Positions 46,014 to 54,608 of a stretch of DNA of 64,000 nt are shown here, piece after piece; within the stretch, counting starts at the first letter, position 1, and the number at the start of each line of letters is the position of its first letter. The notes under the pieces were generated by a model, which saw only the letters and a program-made list of their open reading frames with translations, did no database searches and was not told the DNA's origin. The DNA is taken from assembly GCA_947493005.1 (NCBI GenBank), contig CANLOY010000004.1, positions 124,001 to 188,000 on the forward strand. Direction: 5' to 3'. This DNA is from an uncultured Roseivirga sp. Its GTDB lineage: Bacteria > Bacteroidota > Bacteroidia > Cytophagales > Cyclobacteriaceae. The translations under genes were made by a program, and so were the position numbers.

Positions 46014-47990
46014 TTAAATAGTTTTAAAATCTATACCCGCATCTTTTAATTGTAAAGCTGCATTTGTTTTGAGCTGGTCATTGTCCTTGAAAGCCGTATC
46101 TAATGCAATTACTCGTTTTGGACTATGCGTTGCAATGGCTGAAAATACAGACTCATTAGTTTCTTCCAGTACAAGAGCTAGCTCATTTTCATTTATCAAA
46201 TAGAACCCTTCTTTTTCGGCTATGGGGCTATTCAGGTTAAGCCCTGATTTGAGTAATAATTCAAAAGCCATTGATTCATTGGTAGGTTCTCCATTGATAG
46301 GATTTACAAACAGCTTCATTTGCTCTGCCAACTCTTCTGCACTTTTTGGTTTGGGTTGCCACTGTTTGAAATTGGATTCTGAGAGCTTAAATACTTTGAA
46401 ACCTAAGTCTTGTTTCCCCTCACTAAAGTCTAATTTCCCTTCTTGTTCCTCCCTAATTTTTTGGATGACCCTACGAATACGTTCTTTAGATATATCAGCT
46501 ATTGTTTGAAAACCTGCTTTGTATGCTTCACTTTTTTTATCGCTGTGTTCGGGGAGTTGGACACAAATAAATTTCCGATTAATGCTATCTTCTTTATTCA
46601 ATTCTAAAACTGCATGTCCTAATGTTCCTGAGCCTGAGAAAAAATCCAATACAATGTCATTGTCATTAAGTTTATATGAGTGAACAAGAGTTTTTATTAT
46701 CGAAGTTGGTTTAGGGTAGGAAAAATAGCTCTTGCCATCAAAAATATTTTCAACCTCAATCCCTCCATCACTTTTAAAGCTTAGTATTGAACGTAAAAGG
46801 AGATTGTCTACTTCATCAAGGAACTTTATCAAACTTGGTTGAGTATTTTCTCCTTTATCAAACCAAATTTTACCACACATAAAAGAGCCATCATGTAATT
46901 CAATTACATTATCATAATCTAATAAGTCTGCAAACGTTTCTTCTTTCCATCTCCAACCTCTGTCAGGTACTTTTACAGGTTTTTTGGAAATAGGATGTAA
47001 AACGTCATAGGTAGGGCCAAAAGTGTCACCATTAGGCCAACTGACGTTAATTTTTCCCCAAATACGGTAATCATTTTTGTTGATTGAATTGTACAGTGTT
47101 ATACCTCTATCATATCCTTTCTTCTTATAAAGTTTTCGGAGTTCGGACTCAGCATCCTTAATTGGGGTAGATTTCTTTTTTAACTTAGAAACAAGTGTGT
47201 TGATTTCATCTAAACCCTCTTTGGGCATAGTGAATTTGTAATCTATCTGAGCGTTTTTTAGATAAACTAAAACGTACTCGTGAATATTTCCAATTCCTTT
47301 ATCATTTTTAGGTACCCGTTTGTTCCATGTGATGCATTCAACGAAGTTCTCTTCACCAAAAATTTCATTCATTACCAACCTTAAATTGTGTACCTCATTG
47401 TCATCAATAGATACGAAAATTACTCCATCTTCCGTGAGTAGATTTTTCGCCATAAAAAGGCGTGGGTACATCATGTTTAGCCAGTTGGAATGGTATTGCC
47501 CGTTCTCTTTACTGTTTTTGTGAAACATGCCGTCTTTGGTCATGTAGCCTTCTTCGTCTTTATCTCCTACACGCTTTTGGTATTCTTCTTTGGTTTCTGA
47601 GAACTTATCAGGATAGATGAAAGAATCATTCCCCGTGTTGTAAGGAGGGTCGATGTATATCATTTTAATCTTACCGAAGTAGCTTTTTTGGAGTGTTTTC
47701 AATACTTCCAAATTTTCTCCTTCTATGAAGATATTCTCTGTCTCATCAAAGTTGACCGACTCATCTTTTGCAGGTACAAGTGTCTTGGTGGTAGGTGCTT
47801 GCATTACTTTGAATGCATCTGACTTACCTGCCCAATTCAGTACGTATCGTTCATTACTGAAATTGATGTCTTCACCTAATACCGCTTTTAGTTTCTCCCA
47901 ATCAATTTTACCCTCCGTAAACGCTTCAGGTATTAGAGCTGAAAGCTTCTCTTTCAATGTTGCTACAGTATCCAGTGATTTACCTTCCAT
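46014..47990 (-). CDS. mod: Type III methyltransferase Mod subunit (beta-class N6-adenine)
   Basis: 658 residues. Catalytic motif DPPYNTGND (about 110-118) precedes the SAM-binding FFSGSGTLG (about 448-456), the order of beta-class methylases typical of type III Mod. A long variable central region (about 200-420) is the target-recognition domain. The C-terminal part (SESNFKQWQPKPKS, then LELLLKSGLNLNSPI, VIALDTAFKDND) matches Mod C-terminal regions. No repeat tract for phase variation was seen. It follows the XRE controller gene by 6 nt. Confidence 0.92.
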   Translation of the reverse strand: MEGKSLDTVATLKEKLSALIPEAFTEGKIDWEKLKAVLGEDINFSNERYVLNWAGKSDAFKVMQAPTTKTLVPAKDESVNFDETENIFIEGENLEVLKTLQKSYFGKIKMIYIDPPYNTGNDSFIYPDKFSETKEEYQKRVGDKDEEGYMTKDGMFHKNSKENGQYHSNWLNMMYPRLFMAKNLLTEDGVIFVSIDDNEVHNLRLVMNEIFGEENFVECITWNKRVPKNDKGIGNIHEYVLVYLKNAQIDYKFTMPKEGLDEINTLVSKLKKKSTPIKDAESELRKLYKKKGYDRGITLYNSINKNDYRIWGKINVSWPNGDTFGPTYDVLHPISKKPVKVPDRGWRWKEETFADLLDYDNVIELHDGSFMCGKIWFDKGENTQPSLIKFLDEVDNLLLRSILSFKSDGGIEVENIFDGKSYFSYPKPTSIIKTLVHSYKLNDNDIVLDFFSGSGTLGHAVLELNKEDSINRKFICVQLPEHSDKKSEAYKAGFQTIADISKERIRRVIQKIREEQEGKLDFSEGKQDLGFKVFKLSESNFKQWQPKPKSAEELAEQMKLFVNPINGEPTNESMAFELLLKSGLNLNSPIAEKEGFYLINENELALVLEETNESVFSAIATHSPKRVIALDTAFKDNDQLKTNAALQLKDAGIDFKTI

Positions 47991-47996
47991 GTTTCT

Positions 47997-48278
47997 TTAT
48001 TTTAAGTTCTTTTCTATCAATTTAACCGCCTTATTTGCCATAGGCTCGTTTTGTATCACATCATTTATTCTATCTGCCAACCAAAGGACTGTGAGGTCAT
48101 CTTCATTGGCATTTAGAACAGTGGCAATCTTTATAATGTGTTCTCGTTGTGCCCTTCTTTCCCCACGTTCTAACTTGCTCATAAGAGCAGTGTCTACATC
48201 AATTTGAGCCGCTACTTGACGAAGTAATAAACCTTGTGATTCACGTAGCTCTCTGAGTCTTGTACCGAGATAGTTCAT
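47997..48278 (-). CDS. XRE-family controller protein of the R-M/Argonaute operon
   Basis: 93 residues. Helix-turn-helix at about 5-62 (LGTRLRELRESQGLLLRQVAAQIDVDTALMSKLERGERRAQREHIIKIATVLN), C-terminal helix NDVIQNEPMANKAVKLIEKNLK. First gene of the operon, 6 nt before mod, with a strong Bacteroidota promoter and a palindrome at the start site directly upstream. The arrangement is like the C-protein of restriction systems, which delays or limits nuclease expression on entry into a new host. Confidence 0.85.
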   Translation of the reverse strand: MNYLGTRLRELRESQGLLLRQVAAQIDVDTALMSKLERGERRAQREHIIKIATVLNANEDDLTVLWLADRINDVIQNEPMANKAVKLIEKNLK

Positions 48279-48287
48279 TGTCTTTTT

Positions 48288-48301
48288 ATTGACTTGTCAA
48301 T
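48288..48301. promoter_or_regulatory. Palindromic operator (C-box-like)
   Basis: ATTGACTTGTCAAT forms an inverted repeat of 6-bp arms around 2 nt, 9 nt upstream of the XRE start codon and covering the predicted transcription start. A further half-site TGTCAA (about 48305-48310) runs into the -7 box. This fits autoregulation by the XRE protein. Confidence 0.55.
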
Positions 48302-48307
48302 TTTTGT

Positions 48308-48338
48308 CAAATATAAGCATAAGAAAAGAAAATACAAG
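48308..48338 (-). promoter_or_regulatory. Promoter of the XRE-mod-res-Argonaute operon
   Basis: On the minus strand the -7 box TATATTTG (48315-48308) fits TAnnTTTG, and a -33 CTTG (48338-48335) lies exactly 19 nt upstream. The start codon follows about 30 nt after the -7 box. No other good promoter was seen inside the operon down to the DUF262 gene. Confidence 0.65.
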
Positions 48339-48400
48339 GAAAATAACACTTACCTTTTTTGGAGATTAAGGAGTCAAGGAAATAAAGGATACACAGGAAA

Positions 48401-50209
48401 TTAATCCTCCGTATCCTTAGTATCCTGAATCTCCTTACTAGGCTTGGTATAGGAGTCTTTTTCGTCTCGGTGAAGCAAGCCACCTTTTACAAAATTGGTG
48501 ATATAGCCCTGTGCAGTCTTGTCTTTAATCCCCAATTGTGTAGCTACATCCAAATAGCCTTGTCTATTGAATTGTTGAGGCAGCATTTCATAAAAGCGTT
48601 CACGCTTGTTGAGCTTCTTTTTGATTTGCTCCGTATCGGGCAGTTGATTGAAAATGAAACTGGCATGTATAATGAGTGTTTCAGCAATGCTTAATGCTGT
48701 TTTAAAATCTTGCTCTTCACATATCAATTTACCTGGTATTTCTCCCGAATCCATCAATCGCAAAGCAGATAGAATCATAGCCATTCGGAAAGTGATTAAA
48801 CCTAACCGCCTAATCGTTCCAATGTATTCTTCCCCTTTCAAGTTGAAATAATGCTGAAAGCAAGTGGTGAAGAATTGATTGAAAGCATCTTGTTGGTCTT
48901 TGGTCAATAGAAACTGAATATCTGATGAGGCTTTTAAGGCTTCATAGAAGCCGAAAAACTCTTTACCTAATTCATAGAAATAGTCATCTAGTCCAGTGGG
49001 TGTATTGGATGCAAAGACGTTTGACCAAACGGGCTGCATATTCATGTAGTAAAACATGAAGCGACTAAATAAACCATCTTCCGCACTTGGTATCAGATTC
49101 AATACTTGCTTGGGTGTGCCAGACAAAACAGTAGAAAGGCAAGGGCTTTCCAAGTCCACATACTCACGGTCTGTTTTGCGGTAATAGTTTATCGTTTCAT
49201 GATGAAAGGATTTACGAAACCCATCTGAATAATTGCCGAAATCACTTTTAAAGGTATTTGCCAGTGTATCGCCTTCCGTTTCAAAAATCAACCCTTTGCC
49301 TTGGTTGTCATTTAATAATTGAAATGCTCCCGAAGCACTGCTATTGGCTGGGATGAACAATAATTGAATGGGGGGTTCAATAGGCTTTTCTAAATCGGGT
49401 TGCTTCTTTTTATTGGCATGATATTCTGCTAAATCTACCTCATATTGTTGTCTCGCTGTTTTGCTCAATTCCTTTAAGCTGTCATGAATCGGCTTTACTA
49501 ATTTCCTGCAATGGTTGAGCCTGCCTTTTCCTGCGGAGGCTGCTGCCGACACAAAAAGGAAAAGATTGGCGAACACCTTCTTATTATGGTATATGCCATA
49601 TACTGTAGGAAAAGCACAACTCATAGTTGCTAATGAACCCAATAGTAATAAATCCCTTTCCTCATTGGTTTCGGCAACTTCTACAATCCTTTTCAAGAAG
49701 TCGGGCAATTGAAAAAATACAGATTCTGGCAGTGTGGGCAGCTTCTTGGTTTCAGTTTGTTGAGGCTCTTTCTCTGTGGTTTTCTTTGTGCTTGCTGATA
49801 TAGGAGTAGCTTCAGTAGGTTTGCCTCTGGATAGTGCTATTCCTGCATTTTTAGCCAAATAGAAAAGCGTACTAATGTTTACCCCTGAGCCATTAGCTTT
49901 CATACAATTATCAAATTGCTTGTCGCATTCAGGTAGTGAATAATCGGGGTGGAACTGACTTACCCTATGGTATAATTCCCTTCCATTTTCTCCAAACTCA
50001 TCTGCTAGAGCAAAACCAATGTTTCGCCATTCTTCATACGAGCTGGTAAGGTCTGCACGGTTCAGTTCTATTTGCTCAATAAGCTGAACTACTTCACTGT
50101 ATTTATCATTAGTAAAAGTTGTTTGTGTTGCTCTTATTATCGGTTCTTTCTTGTTGTTTGTTTCAGGAGATGAAAGCCATTCCTGAACGTTGAATTTCTT
50201 CTTCTCCAT
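48401..50209 (-). CDS. DUF3987 (helicase/primase-like) protein
   Basis: 602 residues. The N-terminal part has a PriCT-like helical domain (YEEWRNIGFALADEFGENGRELYHRVSQFHPDY, about 50-90). The central DUF3987 domain contains a P-loop-like SAAASAGKGRLNHC (about 224-236). The C-terminal part ends in a winged-helix-like module (QLGIKDKTAQGYITNFVKGGLLHR). Common in Bacteroidota integrative and mobilizable elements next to a VirE-like primase; likely helps element replication. Its ATG overlaps the stop of the upstream gene (TAATG), so both are coupled. Confidence 0.8.
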   Translation of the reverse strand: MEKKKFNVQEWLSSPETNNKKEPIIRATQTTFTNDKYSEVVQLIEQIELNRADLTSSYEEWRNIGFALADEFGENGRELYHRVSQFHPDYSLPECDKQFDNCMKANGSGVNISTLFYLAKNAGIALSRGKPTEATPISASTKKTTEKEPQQTETKKLPTLPESVFFQLPDFLKRIVEVAETNEERDLLLLGSLATMSCAFPTVYGIYHNKKVFANLFLFVSAAASAGKGRLNHCRKLVKPIHDSLKELSKTARQQYEVDLAEYHANKKKQPDLEKPIEPPIQLLFIPANSSASGAFQLLNDNQGKGLIFETEGDTLANTFKSDFGNYSDGFRKSFHHETINYYRKTDREYVDLESPCLSTVLSGTPKQVLNLIPSAEDGLFSRFMFYYMNMQPVWSNVFASNTPTGLDDYFYELGKEFFGFYEALKASSDIQFLLTKDQQDAFNQFFTTCFQHYFNLKGEEYIGTIRRLGLITFRMAMILSALRLMDSGEIPGKLICEEQDFKTALSIAETLIIHASFIFNQLPDTEQIKKKLNKRERFYEMLPQQFNRQGYLDVATQLGIKDKTAQGYITNFVKGGLLHRDEKDSYTKPSKEIQDTKDTED

Positions 50210-51129
50210 TAGTGATGGTATTTAGGGTGTAAATAAATATTGAGGTCGTGTGGTAAAAAGCAGGCACGAGAAACGTCTTTGCCTGCATTATCTACTTCTA
50301 GTTTGTAAGTTTCCTCAATGTAATGTTTGATTGAGGTAAACCAATCTCTATGTGAATACTCGGTAATGTCAATACTGATAATCCACTTCAAACCATCACC
50401 AGAAGGAGAGGTAAACAGAATTTCAGTATCGAAATATTCATCCGTCAAGAGCTTTCCTGTGAGTTCTGAAATATCAGCCACATGGTCGAAATCAATTGCT
50501 AAGAATCCTGAATGCTTTACCAGTGCTTTATCACTACGTTTGGTAAATACTCCTGAAAAGGTCACATAATCAAAGTTTGCTGCCTTGTATGCTCTGGCTT
50601 CTTTCTTATCGACAATAGCTCTTAATCGTTCTGTCTGCTCCTGAAACTCATATTTGATGAGGTGGTACACATCCAAAATGGTCACTTCTTTGGCTGGTAC
50701 AGTGTTTTTCACGGGAGCTTTGAAATAACTGAATTTGGGAAGAATGCGTTTTGGTTTTGGCTCTTCTTTGACTACTTCAACCTTAAAATCATTCTCCTTA
50801 TGCCAAGGATTCACTCCAATATTGAGGTGCATTTTATCATTCAAGAGCTGTAGCAATTCTTGCCCACTGACATTGAAATGTAATGCAGCAAAATCAAACG
50901 GATTCCCTTTGAACACCTCATCTGTAGTGTCTCTAAAGAGAAACTGCTGGTCAATTTCTTCTAAGATGAGCGTAGGTGAATCATTCTTAAATGGATTCTT
51001 TGTAGGCTTGCACAGCCTACCCGATAAGGAAATTACATTATCGCCTTGGTAATAACTGCGAAGAATGAATGTATAGATTTTGAGACCGTAATGCGTTTTA
51101 CCTAAAAGGTCTTTCTCAGTCAGTTCCAT
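50209..51129 (-). CDS. BT4734/VirE N-terminal-like (primase-type) protein
   Basis: 306 residues from the ATG at 51129, which has a strong AGGAGG ribosome-binding site; the longer frame to 51183 lacks one. The second half has the BT4734/VirE_N pattern (YKAANFDYVTFSGVFTKRSDKALVKHSGFLAIDFDHV, SPSGDGLKWIISID, SRACFLPHD), including acidic LAIDFDH typical of AEP-like primase folds. It is paired with DUF3987 as in many Bacteroidota elements, pointing to element replication or mobilisation. It overlaps the end of the preceding HTH gene by 14 nt. Confidence 0.8.
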   Translation of the reverse strand: MELTEKDLLGKTHYGLKIYTFILRSYYQGDNVISLSGRLCKPTKNPFKNDSPTLILEEIDQQFLFRDTTDEVFKGNPFDFAALHFNVSGQELLQLLNDKMHLNIGVNPWHKENDFKVEVVKEEPKPKRILPKFSYFKAPVKNTVPAKEVTILDVYHLIKYEFQEQTERLRAIVDKKEARAYKAANFDYVTFSGVFTKRSDKALVKHSGFLAIDFDHVADISELTGKLLTDEYFDTEILFTSPSGDGLKWIISIDITEYSHRDWFTSIKHYIEETYKLEVDNAGKDVSRACFLPHDLNIYLHPKYHH

Positions 51130-51418
51130 GATTCCTCCTTTCTCCTGTATTGGGTGAGTAGTTGTTTTCCAGAAGCCTTTCAATGTCTTCTACTTTGTAG
51201 TAGAATTTCCCATTGATGCGTGAGTAGGGAAGAACCCCGCTATCTCGAAGAGATTGCAAGGTTCTTTTGCTTATATGCAGTGATTGCATGACATCTTGCC
51301 CGTCAATCCAAGTTTCCTGAAACAATTCTGCTTTGGATTTTCTGAGTGTATGCACATAGGCTTTCAGGTGCTTTACATCATCCGAAAGTCGAAGGATTAA
51401 ATCTATTATTTCGCTCAT
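51116..51418 (-). CDS. Excisionase-like helix-turn-helix protein
   Basis: 100 residues. A helical N-terminus (IIDLILRLSDDVKHLKAYVHTLRKS) is followed by the MerR/excisionase-like HTH (DGQDVMQSLHISKRTLQSLRDSGVLPYSRINGKFYYKVEDIERLLENN). This is one of a pair of tandem HTH genes typical of Bacteroidota mobilizable elements; its start codon overlaps the stop of its neighbour (ATGA-type). Such proteins regulate excision or act as directionality factors. Which of the two does so cannot be told. Confidence 0.8.
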   Translation of the reverse strand: MSEIIDLILRLSDDVKHLKAYVHTLRKSKAELFQETWIDGQDVMQSLHISKRTLQSLRDSGVLPYSRINGKFYYKVEDIERLLENNYSPNTGERRNHGTD

Positions 51419-51714
51419 AGCTTAACCCTCCCTTTTTTGATGAGATAATCTGCTGCCTGTTGTTCTATTTCATCTTGGGTGCTATTGCGGTTTCTCAATA
51501 ACCACTCGTCCAATTCTGGGCGATTGAAATAGAGCTTCTTTCCATTCGGTTTGTAGAATGGGATATTTCCTGCACTGGTGAGCTTGTACAGATGAGAATG
51601 TGAAAGCTCCAGGTACTTTGCTGCCTCAGCAAAATTGAGGACTTCTTTACCAATTAAGTTTTGCTCTTCAATGAGCGTTTCTAACCTTTTTAGACGTTCT
51701 AATATTTCGTCCAT
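51415..51714 (-). CDS. Excisionase-like helix-turn-helix protein
   Basis: 99 residues. Helical N-terminus (LERLKRLETLIEEQNLIGKEV) and an excisionase-type HTH (LNFAEAAKYLELSHSHLYKLTSAGNIPFYKPNGKKLYFNRPELDEWLLRN). Together with the next gene it forms the tandem pair of HTH proteins found in many Bacteroidota elements. It overlaps that gene by 4 nt. The 233-nt gap upstream (51715-51947) contains repeated TGTAGAGTG strings (about 51838-51860 and 51936-51944) but no gene. Confidence 0.8.
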   Translation of the reverse strand: MDEILERLKRLETLIEEQNLIGKEVLNFAEAAKYLELSHSHLYKLTSAGNIPFYKPNGKKLYFNRPELDEWLLRNRNSTQDEIEQQAADYLIKKGRVKL

Positions 51715-51947
51715 GACTATTCGTATTATGAATTAAGAAATGGACACTTGCGCAAATGTCATATCCGCTACTTGCGAATACGATTGCAAGGTAGGAGGCT
51801 AAAAAGGCTGTTTTGAGACTCTGGAAGCAGGTGTAGTGTAGAGTGCAGAGTGTAGAGTGGTCACATAAAATAGATAGCCGCCTTTTCACTGAAAAGAGGG
51901 CTAAACAAAAACCTAATAAAAGTAAATGGGGTATAGTGTAGAGTGAG

Positions 51948-52964
51948 CTATTTGAGTAGCTCAACAATGTTATCGAGTTTGTCTCCTGTGGTGTTAGGTC
52001 TTTTTTGACCTCTGAATTTATTACGGTCAAATGGTATTCCACCTTCTTGAACAAAGCAAAGACAAGTCACTTCCCATTGTTTCTGTTTTAGGTCATCAAC
52101 ATACTTATGTTCTTTATGAATCAATTTGATGAAATAATACAGCTCACTAATGTTGCCAGTCCATTCAATGGGGTTAGTAATTTCTTTTCCTGAGAATGCT
52201 TTTTTGAAATTTGTTAGTGAGGTATCCTGACCAATAAAATGATTGAGTTTTAAGCTATCATGTAAGTTGGTCAGGTTGTCGGGATTAGTAGCAAGTTGTT
52301 TGTAAGTGAACGAAGTAAGTGCCACATCCTGCGGTTTTGGTTGCTTCTTTGTGGGCTTAACTGGATTTGCTTCTATCTCAATTACGGTTATTTCTTTTAA
52401 GTAATGAATGTCTGGTACTGGCTCAAATAATAATTGAGTATAGAAATCATCTACTATCAATATATCATCAATCCTGTCTTCATATACTCCTTGAATTTCC
52501 ATATAAATCTGCATGTAGGCAAGTTTCAATAACTGCACTATATAAGTGGTCGATTTGTGGTCTTGGTCAATTTCAAATGATGTCTTTTTAGGATTGATGT
52601 ATTCGAGTGAATAATCCTTTTCTTTAATGAGCTTACCTATGTCTTTTAGTCTGGTTTTAAGCTTCTTATTGAGTGTGTCGTTTAGCCAATATTTGACCAA
52701 TTTGGAGTTATCATCCTCAGAAATTAGTCGGTTTATTTGATTAATTGTTTTGACTGTCTCACTTAGAATTAGCTTTTGATAGAATTTTGTTTTGTGGTTT
52801 ACAGGACGTAAAAAGCCTAATTCATATCGAAAATTAAAAGCGGGTAATTCTTCCTTAACCTCATTGACTTTCAAAGCAAATTTTTCATCTAACCTATTTT
52901 GTTCTAGCCAAGGACGAAGGTTATGGTAAAGTATGTCATCTAGTATTTTGATTTCGTTGCTCAT
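51948..52964 (-). CDS. RteC-like / element regulatory protein
   Basis: 338 residues, soluble and mostly helical (DILYHNLRPWLEQNRLDEKFALKVNEVKEELPAFNFRYELGFLRPVN). The C-terminal segment (NPIEWTGNISELYYFIKLIHKEHKYVDD, then WEVTCLCFVQEGGIPFDRNKFRG) resembles RteC-type regulators of Bacteroidota conjugative elements, where the corresponding tail senses excision control. The similarity is moderate and partly positional: it follows integrase with a 4-nt overlap, as such genes often do. An alternative is an uncharacterised family of element-borne proteins. Confidence 0.5.
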   Translation of the reverse strand: MSNEIKILDDILYHNLRPWLEQNRLDEKFALKVNEVKEELPAFNFRYELGFLRPVNHKTKFYQKLILSETVKTINQINRLISEDDNSKLVKYWLNDTLNKKLKTRLKDIGKLIKEKDYSLEYINPKKTSFEIDQDHKSTTYIVQLLKLAYMQIYMEIQGVYEDRIDDILIVDDFYTQLLFEPVPDIHYLKEITVIEIEANPVKPTKKQPKPQDVALTSFTYKQLATNPDNLTNLHDSLKLNHFIGQDTSLTNFKKAFSGKEITNPIEWTGNISELYYFIKLIHKEHKYVDDLKQKQWEVTCLCFVQEGGIPFDRNKFRGQKRPNTTGDKLDNIVELLK

Positions 52965-54055
52965 AGGTCTAACTGGATTCGGTTGGCAGCATCTTTCTTT
53001 TTGTCGTCTATGATTTTCGCATAAATCTGAGTGGTCTTTAGTTCCTTATGACCTAACAATTTTGAAACAGTGTAAATATCCGTACCCATTGTGAGTTGTA
53101 GGGTGGCATAAGTATGTCTGGCACAATGGAAGGTGATTGTTTTGGTGATTCCTGCTTTCATTACCCATTGCTGTAATTTCAGGTTGTGCCAAGCTGAATA
53201 CTTTAATCCTATAAATACTCTGTCTTCTGGTTCACCTCTTTCACCTAGCAAACCAAAAGCTTGCTCTGAAATGGGTTGTGTTTCAGCTCCCTTGGTTTTC
53301 TTTTGTCTGAATCGGATATAATAGCCCATCTCATTAGAGTGCTGCACTTCTGACCAAACCAGCTTCTGAATATCTGACCACCTTAATCCAGAGAGGCAAG
53401 AAAATAGAAATGCCGTCTTTAGCTGTGGGATTTCACAGTCTTCTTTGGTTATGGCTTGTAGTTCTTCTAATGTCAAAAACTCTCTTTCTGGTTCACCTTG
53501 CTTGAATGCTTCTACTCCTTCACTTGGGTTGGTTGGTAGAATCCCATCTTTCACCACTTGCTTTAGTGCTGCTCGCAGCTTATTAAAGTATGAGTATTTA
53601 GAGTTCTGTGATAGTCCTTTGTTGCTTTTAGATTTGGCTTCTTTGTCTAGGTACTCTTTAAAGTCCAATACAAACTGGCGGTTGACCTCTCCAAATGAAA
53701 TATCATGCGGAAGGAATTTCTCCAAGTGCTTTACTACACTATCCCAATTGCCGTAATTTCCTGAACTGCTTTTTCTCTTTTCAGCAAGCATACGCATGTA
53801 TGCAATGAAACTGCCTTTTAGCTTCTCGTTATCACGGAATCCGAATGTACCATTCTGGATTTCTATTTGTCGTTGTGCTCGGATGGTTTCTGCTAATTGC
53901 TTAGTCTTCTTGTTAAGCTCCTTTTGTTGCTTGGTTTTCGGGTTAGGGTCTAAATACAATTTGAGGTATTCTGTCTTTCTTTTACCCTTATGGTAATAGT
54001 CCAGATACAAACTCGTTTTCCCTCCCTGATTTCTTTGTCTTAGTGTTACATTCAT
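52961..54055 (-). CDS. Tyrosine recombinase (integrase) of the mnmE element
   Basis: 364 residues. N-terminal arm-binding and SAM-like domains (SLYLDYYHKGKRKTEYLKLYL, LKGSFIAYMRMLAEKRKSS) precede the catalytic domain with Arg in CLSGLRWSDIQKL (about 222), HCARHTYAT (His and Arg, about 309-312), LLGHKELKTT (His, about 333) and the nucleophile Tyr in TQIYAKI (about 344). All five catalytic residues are present. Lies about 560 nt from the mnmE junction. It belongs to the Bacteroidota-type family with an N-terminal phage-integrase SAM-like domain. Confidence 0.92.
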   Translation of the reverse strand: MNVTLRQRNQGGKTSLYLDYYHKGKRKTEYLKLYLDPNPKTKQQKELNKKTKQLAETIRAQRQIEIQNGTFGFRDNEKLKGSFIAYMRMLAEKRKSSSGNYGNWDSVVKHLEKFLPHDISFGEVNRQFVLDFKEYLDKEAKSKSNKGLSQNSKYSYFNKLRAALKQVVKDGILPTNPSEGVEAFKQGEPEREFLTLEELQAITKEDCEIPQLKTAFLFSCLSGLRWSDIQKLVWSEVQHSNEMGYYIRFRQKKTKGAETQPISEQAFGLLGERGEPEDRVFIGLKYSAWHNLKLQQWVMKAGITKTITFHCARHTYATLQLTMGTDIYTVSKLLGHKELKTTQIYAKIIDDKKKDAANRIQLDL

Positions 54056-54400
54056 GCTGTGAACAATTTCTCAATATCGGTTCTCTTAATGATGGTGCGT
54101 CTGCCAAGTTTGGCAGCATTCAATTGCTTTCGCTCTATCATGCGATAGATTGTCCAACGGCTTGTACCTAGCAATTTGCAAGCATCCTGAATGCTCAGGA
54201 AGTCTTTGGATTGAACACCATTTTCTGAAACTAAAGAAGGAGAGGGAGTATCAACAGCCTGTAGCTTTTCTTGTCGCTTACGTTTTTTTATATGCTCGCT
54301 TAGCACAGGTATCCGAACAGTACTTTGTTACTGTGGTCTTTGCAATGAAGATTTCACCGCAATACATGCATGTTTTCTCTATTCGGATGTTACTACTCAT
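54052..54400 (-). pseudogene. Zinc-ribbon + HTH DNA-binding protein, split by a frameshift
   Basis: Two overlapping frames read in succession. Frame 1 (54400-54278) gives 40 residues with a treble-clef zinc motif (TCMYCGEIF ... KYCSDTC) and ends KKT-stop. Frame 2 (54306-54052) gives an excisionase-like HTH (LSIQDACKLLGTSRWTIYRMIERKQLNAAKLGRRTIIKRTDIEKLF). Removal of one A from the A7 run at 54283-54289 fuses them into one 115-residue protein reading AYKKRKRQEK, matching my recollection of single-frame relatives in Bacteroidota elements. Either an inactivating indel, a sequencing error, or slippage-dependent expression. Last codons overlap the integrase start by 4 nt. Confidence 0.65.
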
Positions 54401-54608
54401 TTGTTGCTTTAAGTAGCTACATGTTGCTGATTGTAGCTCTATGTAGCATAATCTCTCCTTATCTCTAATTTCTTGTTGCTAACAACAAAATATGTTTCTA
54501 TAGCAACAAATTAGAAACGAAAGATACGAAAATAACAGCAAATTAGCAACAAATAAAGGAAGCTAAAAGTAGTTAAATAGCTTAAAAAGAAAGGTTTAAC
54601 TAATCAAA
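54401..54608. promoter_or_regulatory. Right-end regulatory region of the element
   Basis: Intergenic DNA between the HTH/integrase operon and the attachment site. GCTACAT (54416-54422) and ATGTAGC (54441-54447) form an inverted repeat just upstream of the first gene. Further right are tandem-like strings (AGCAACAAATTAG, CAAATTAGCAACAAA at 54539-54553, AGTAGTTAA at 54568-54576), the last two shared with the left end. No gene. Confidence 0.45.

Noticed and set aside
51668-52054. 128-codon frame across the gap before the HTH pair
   Set aside because: Cys/Ser/His-rich and overlaps two real genes; shadow of the RteC-like gene.
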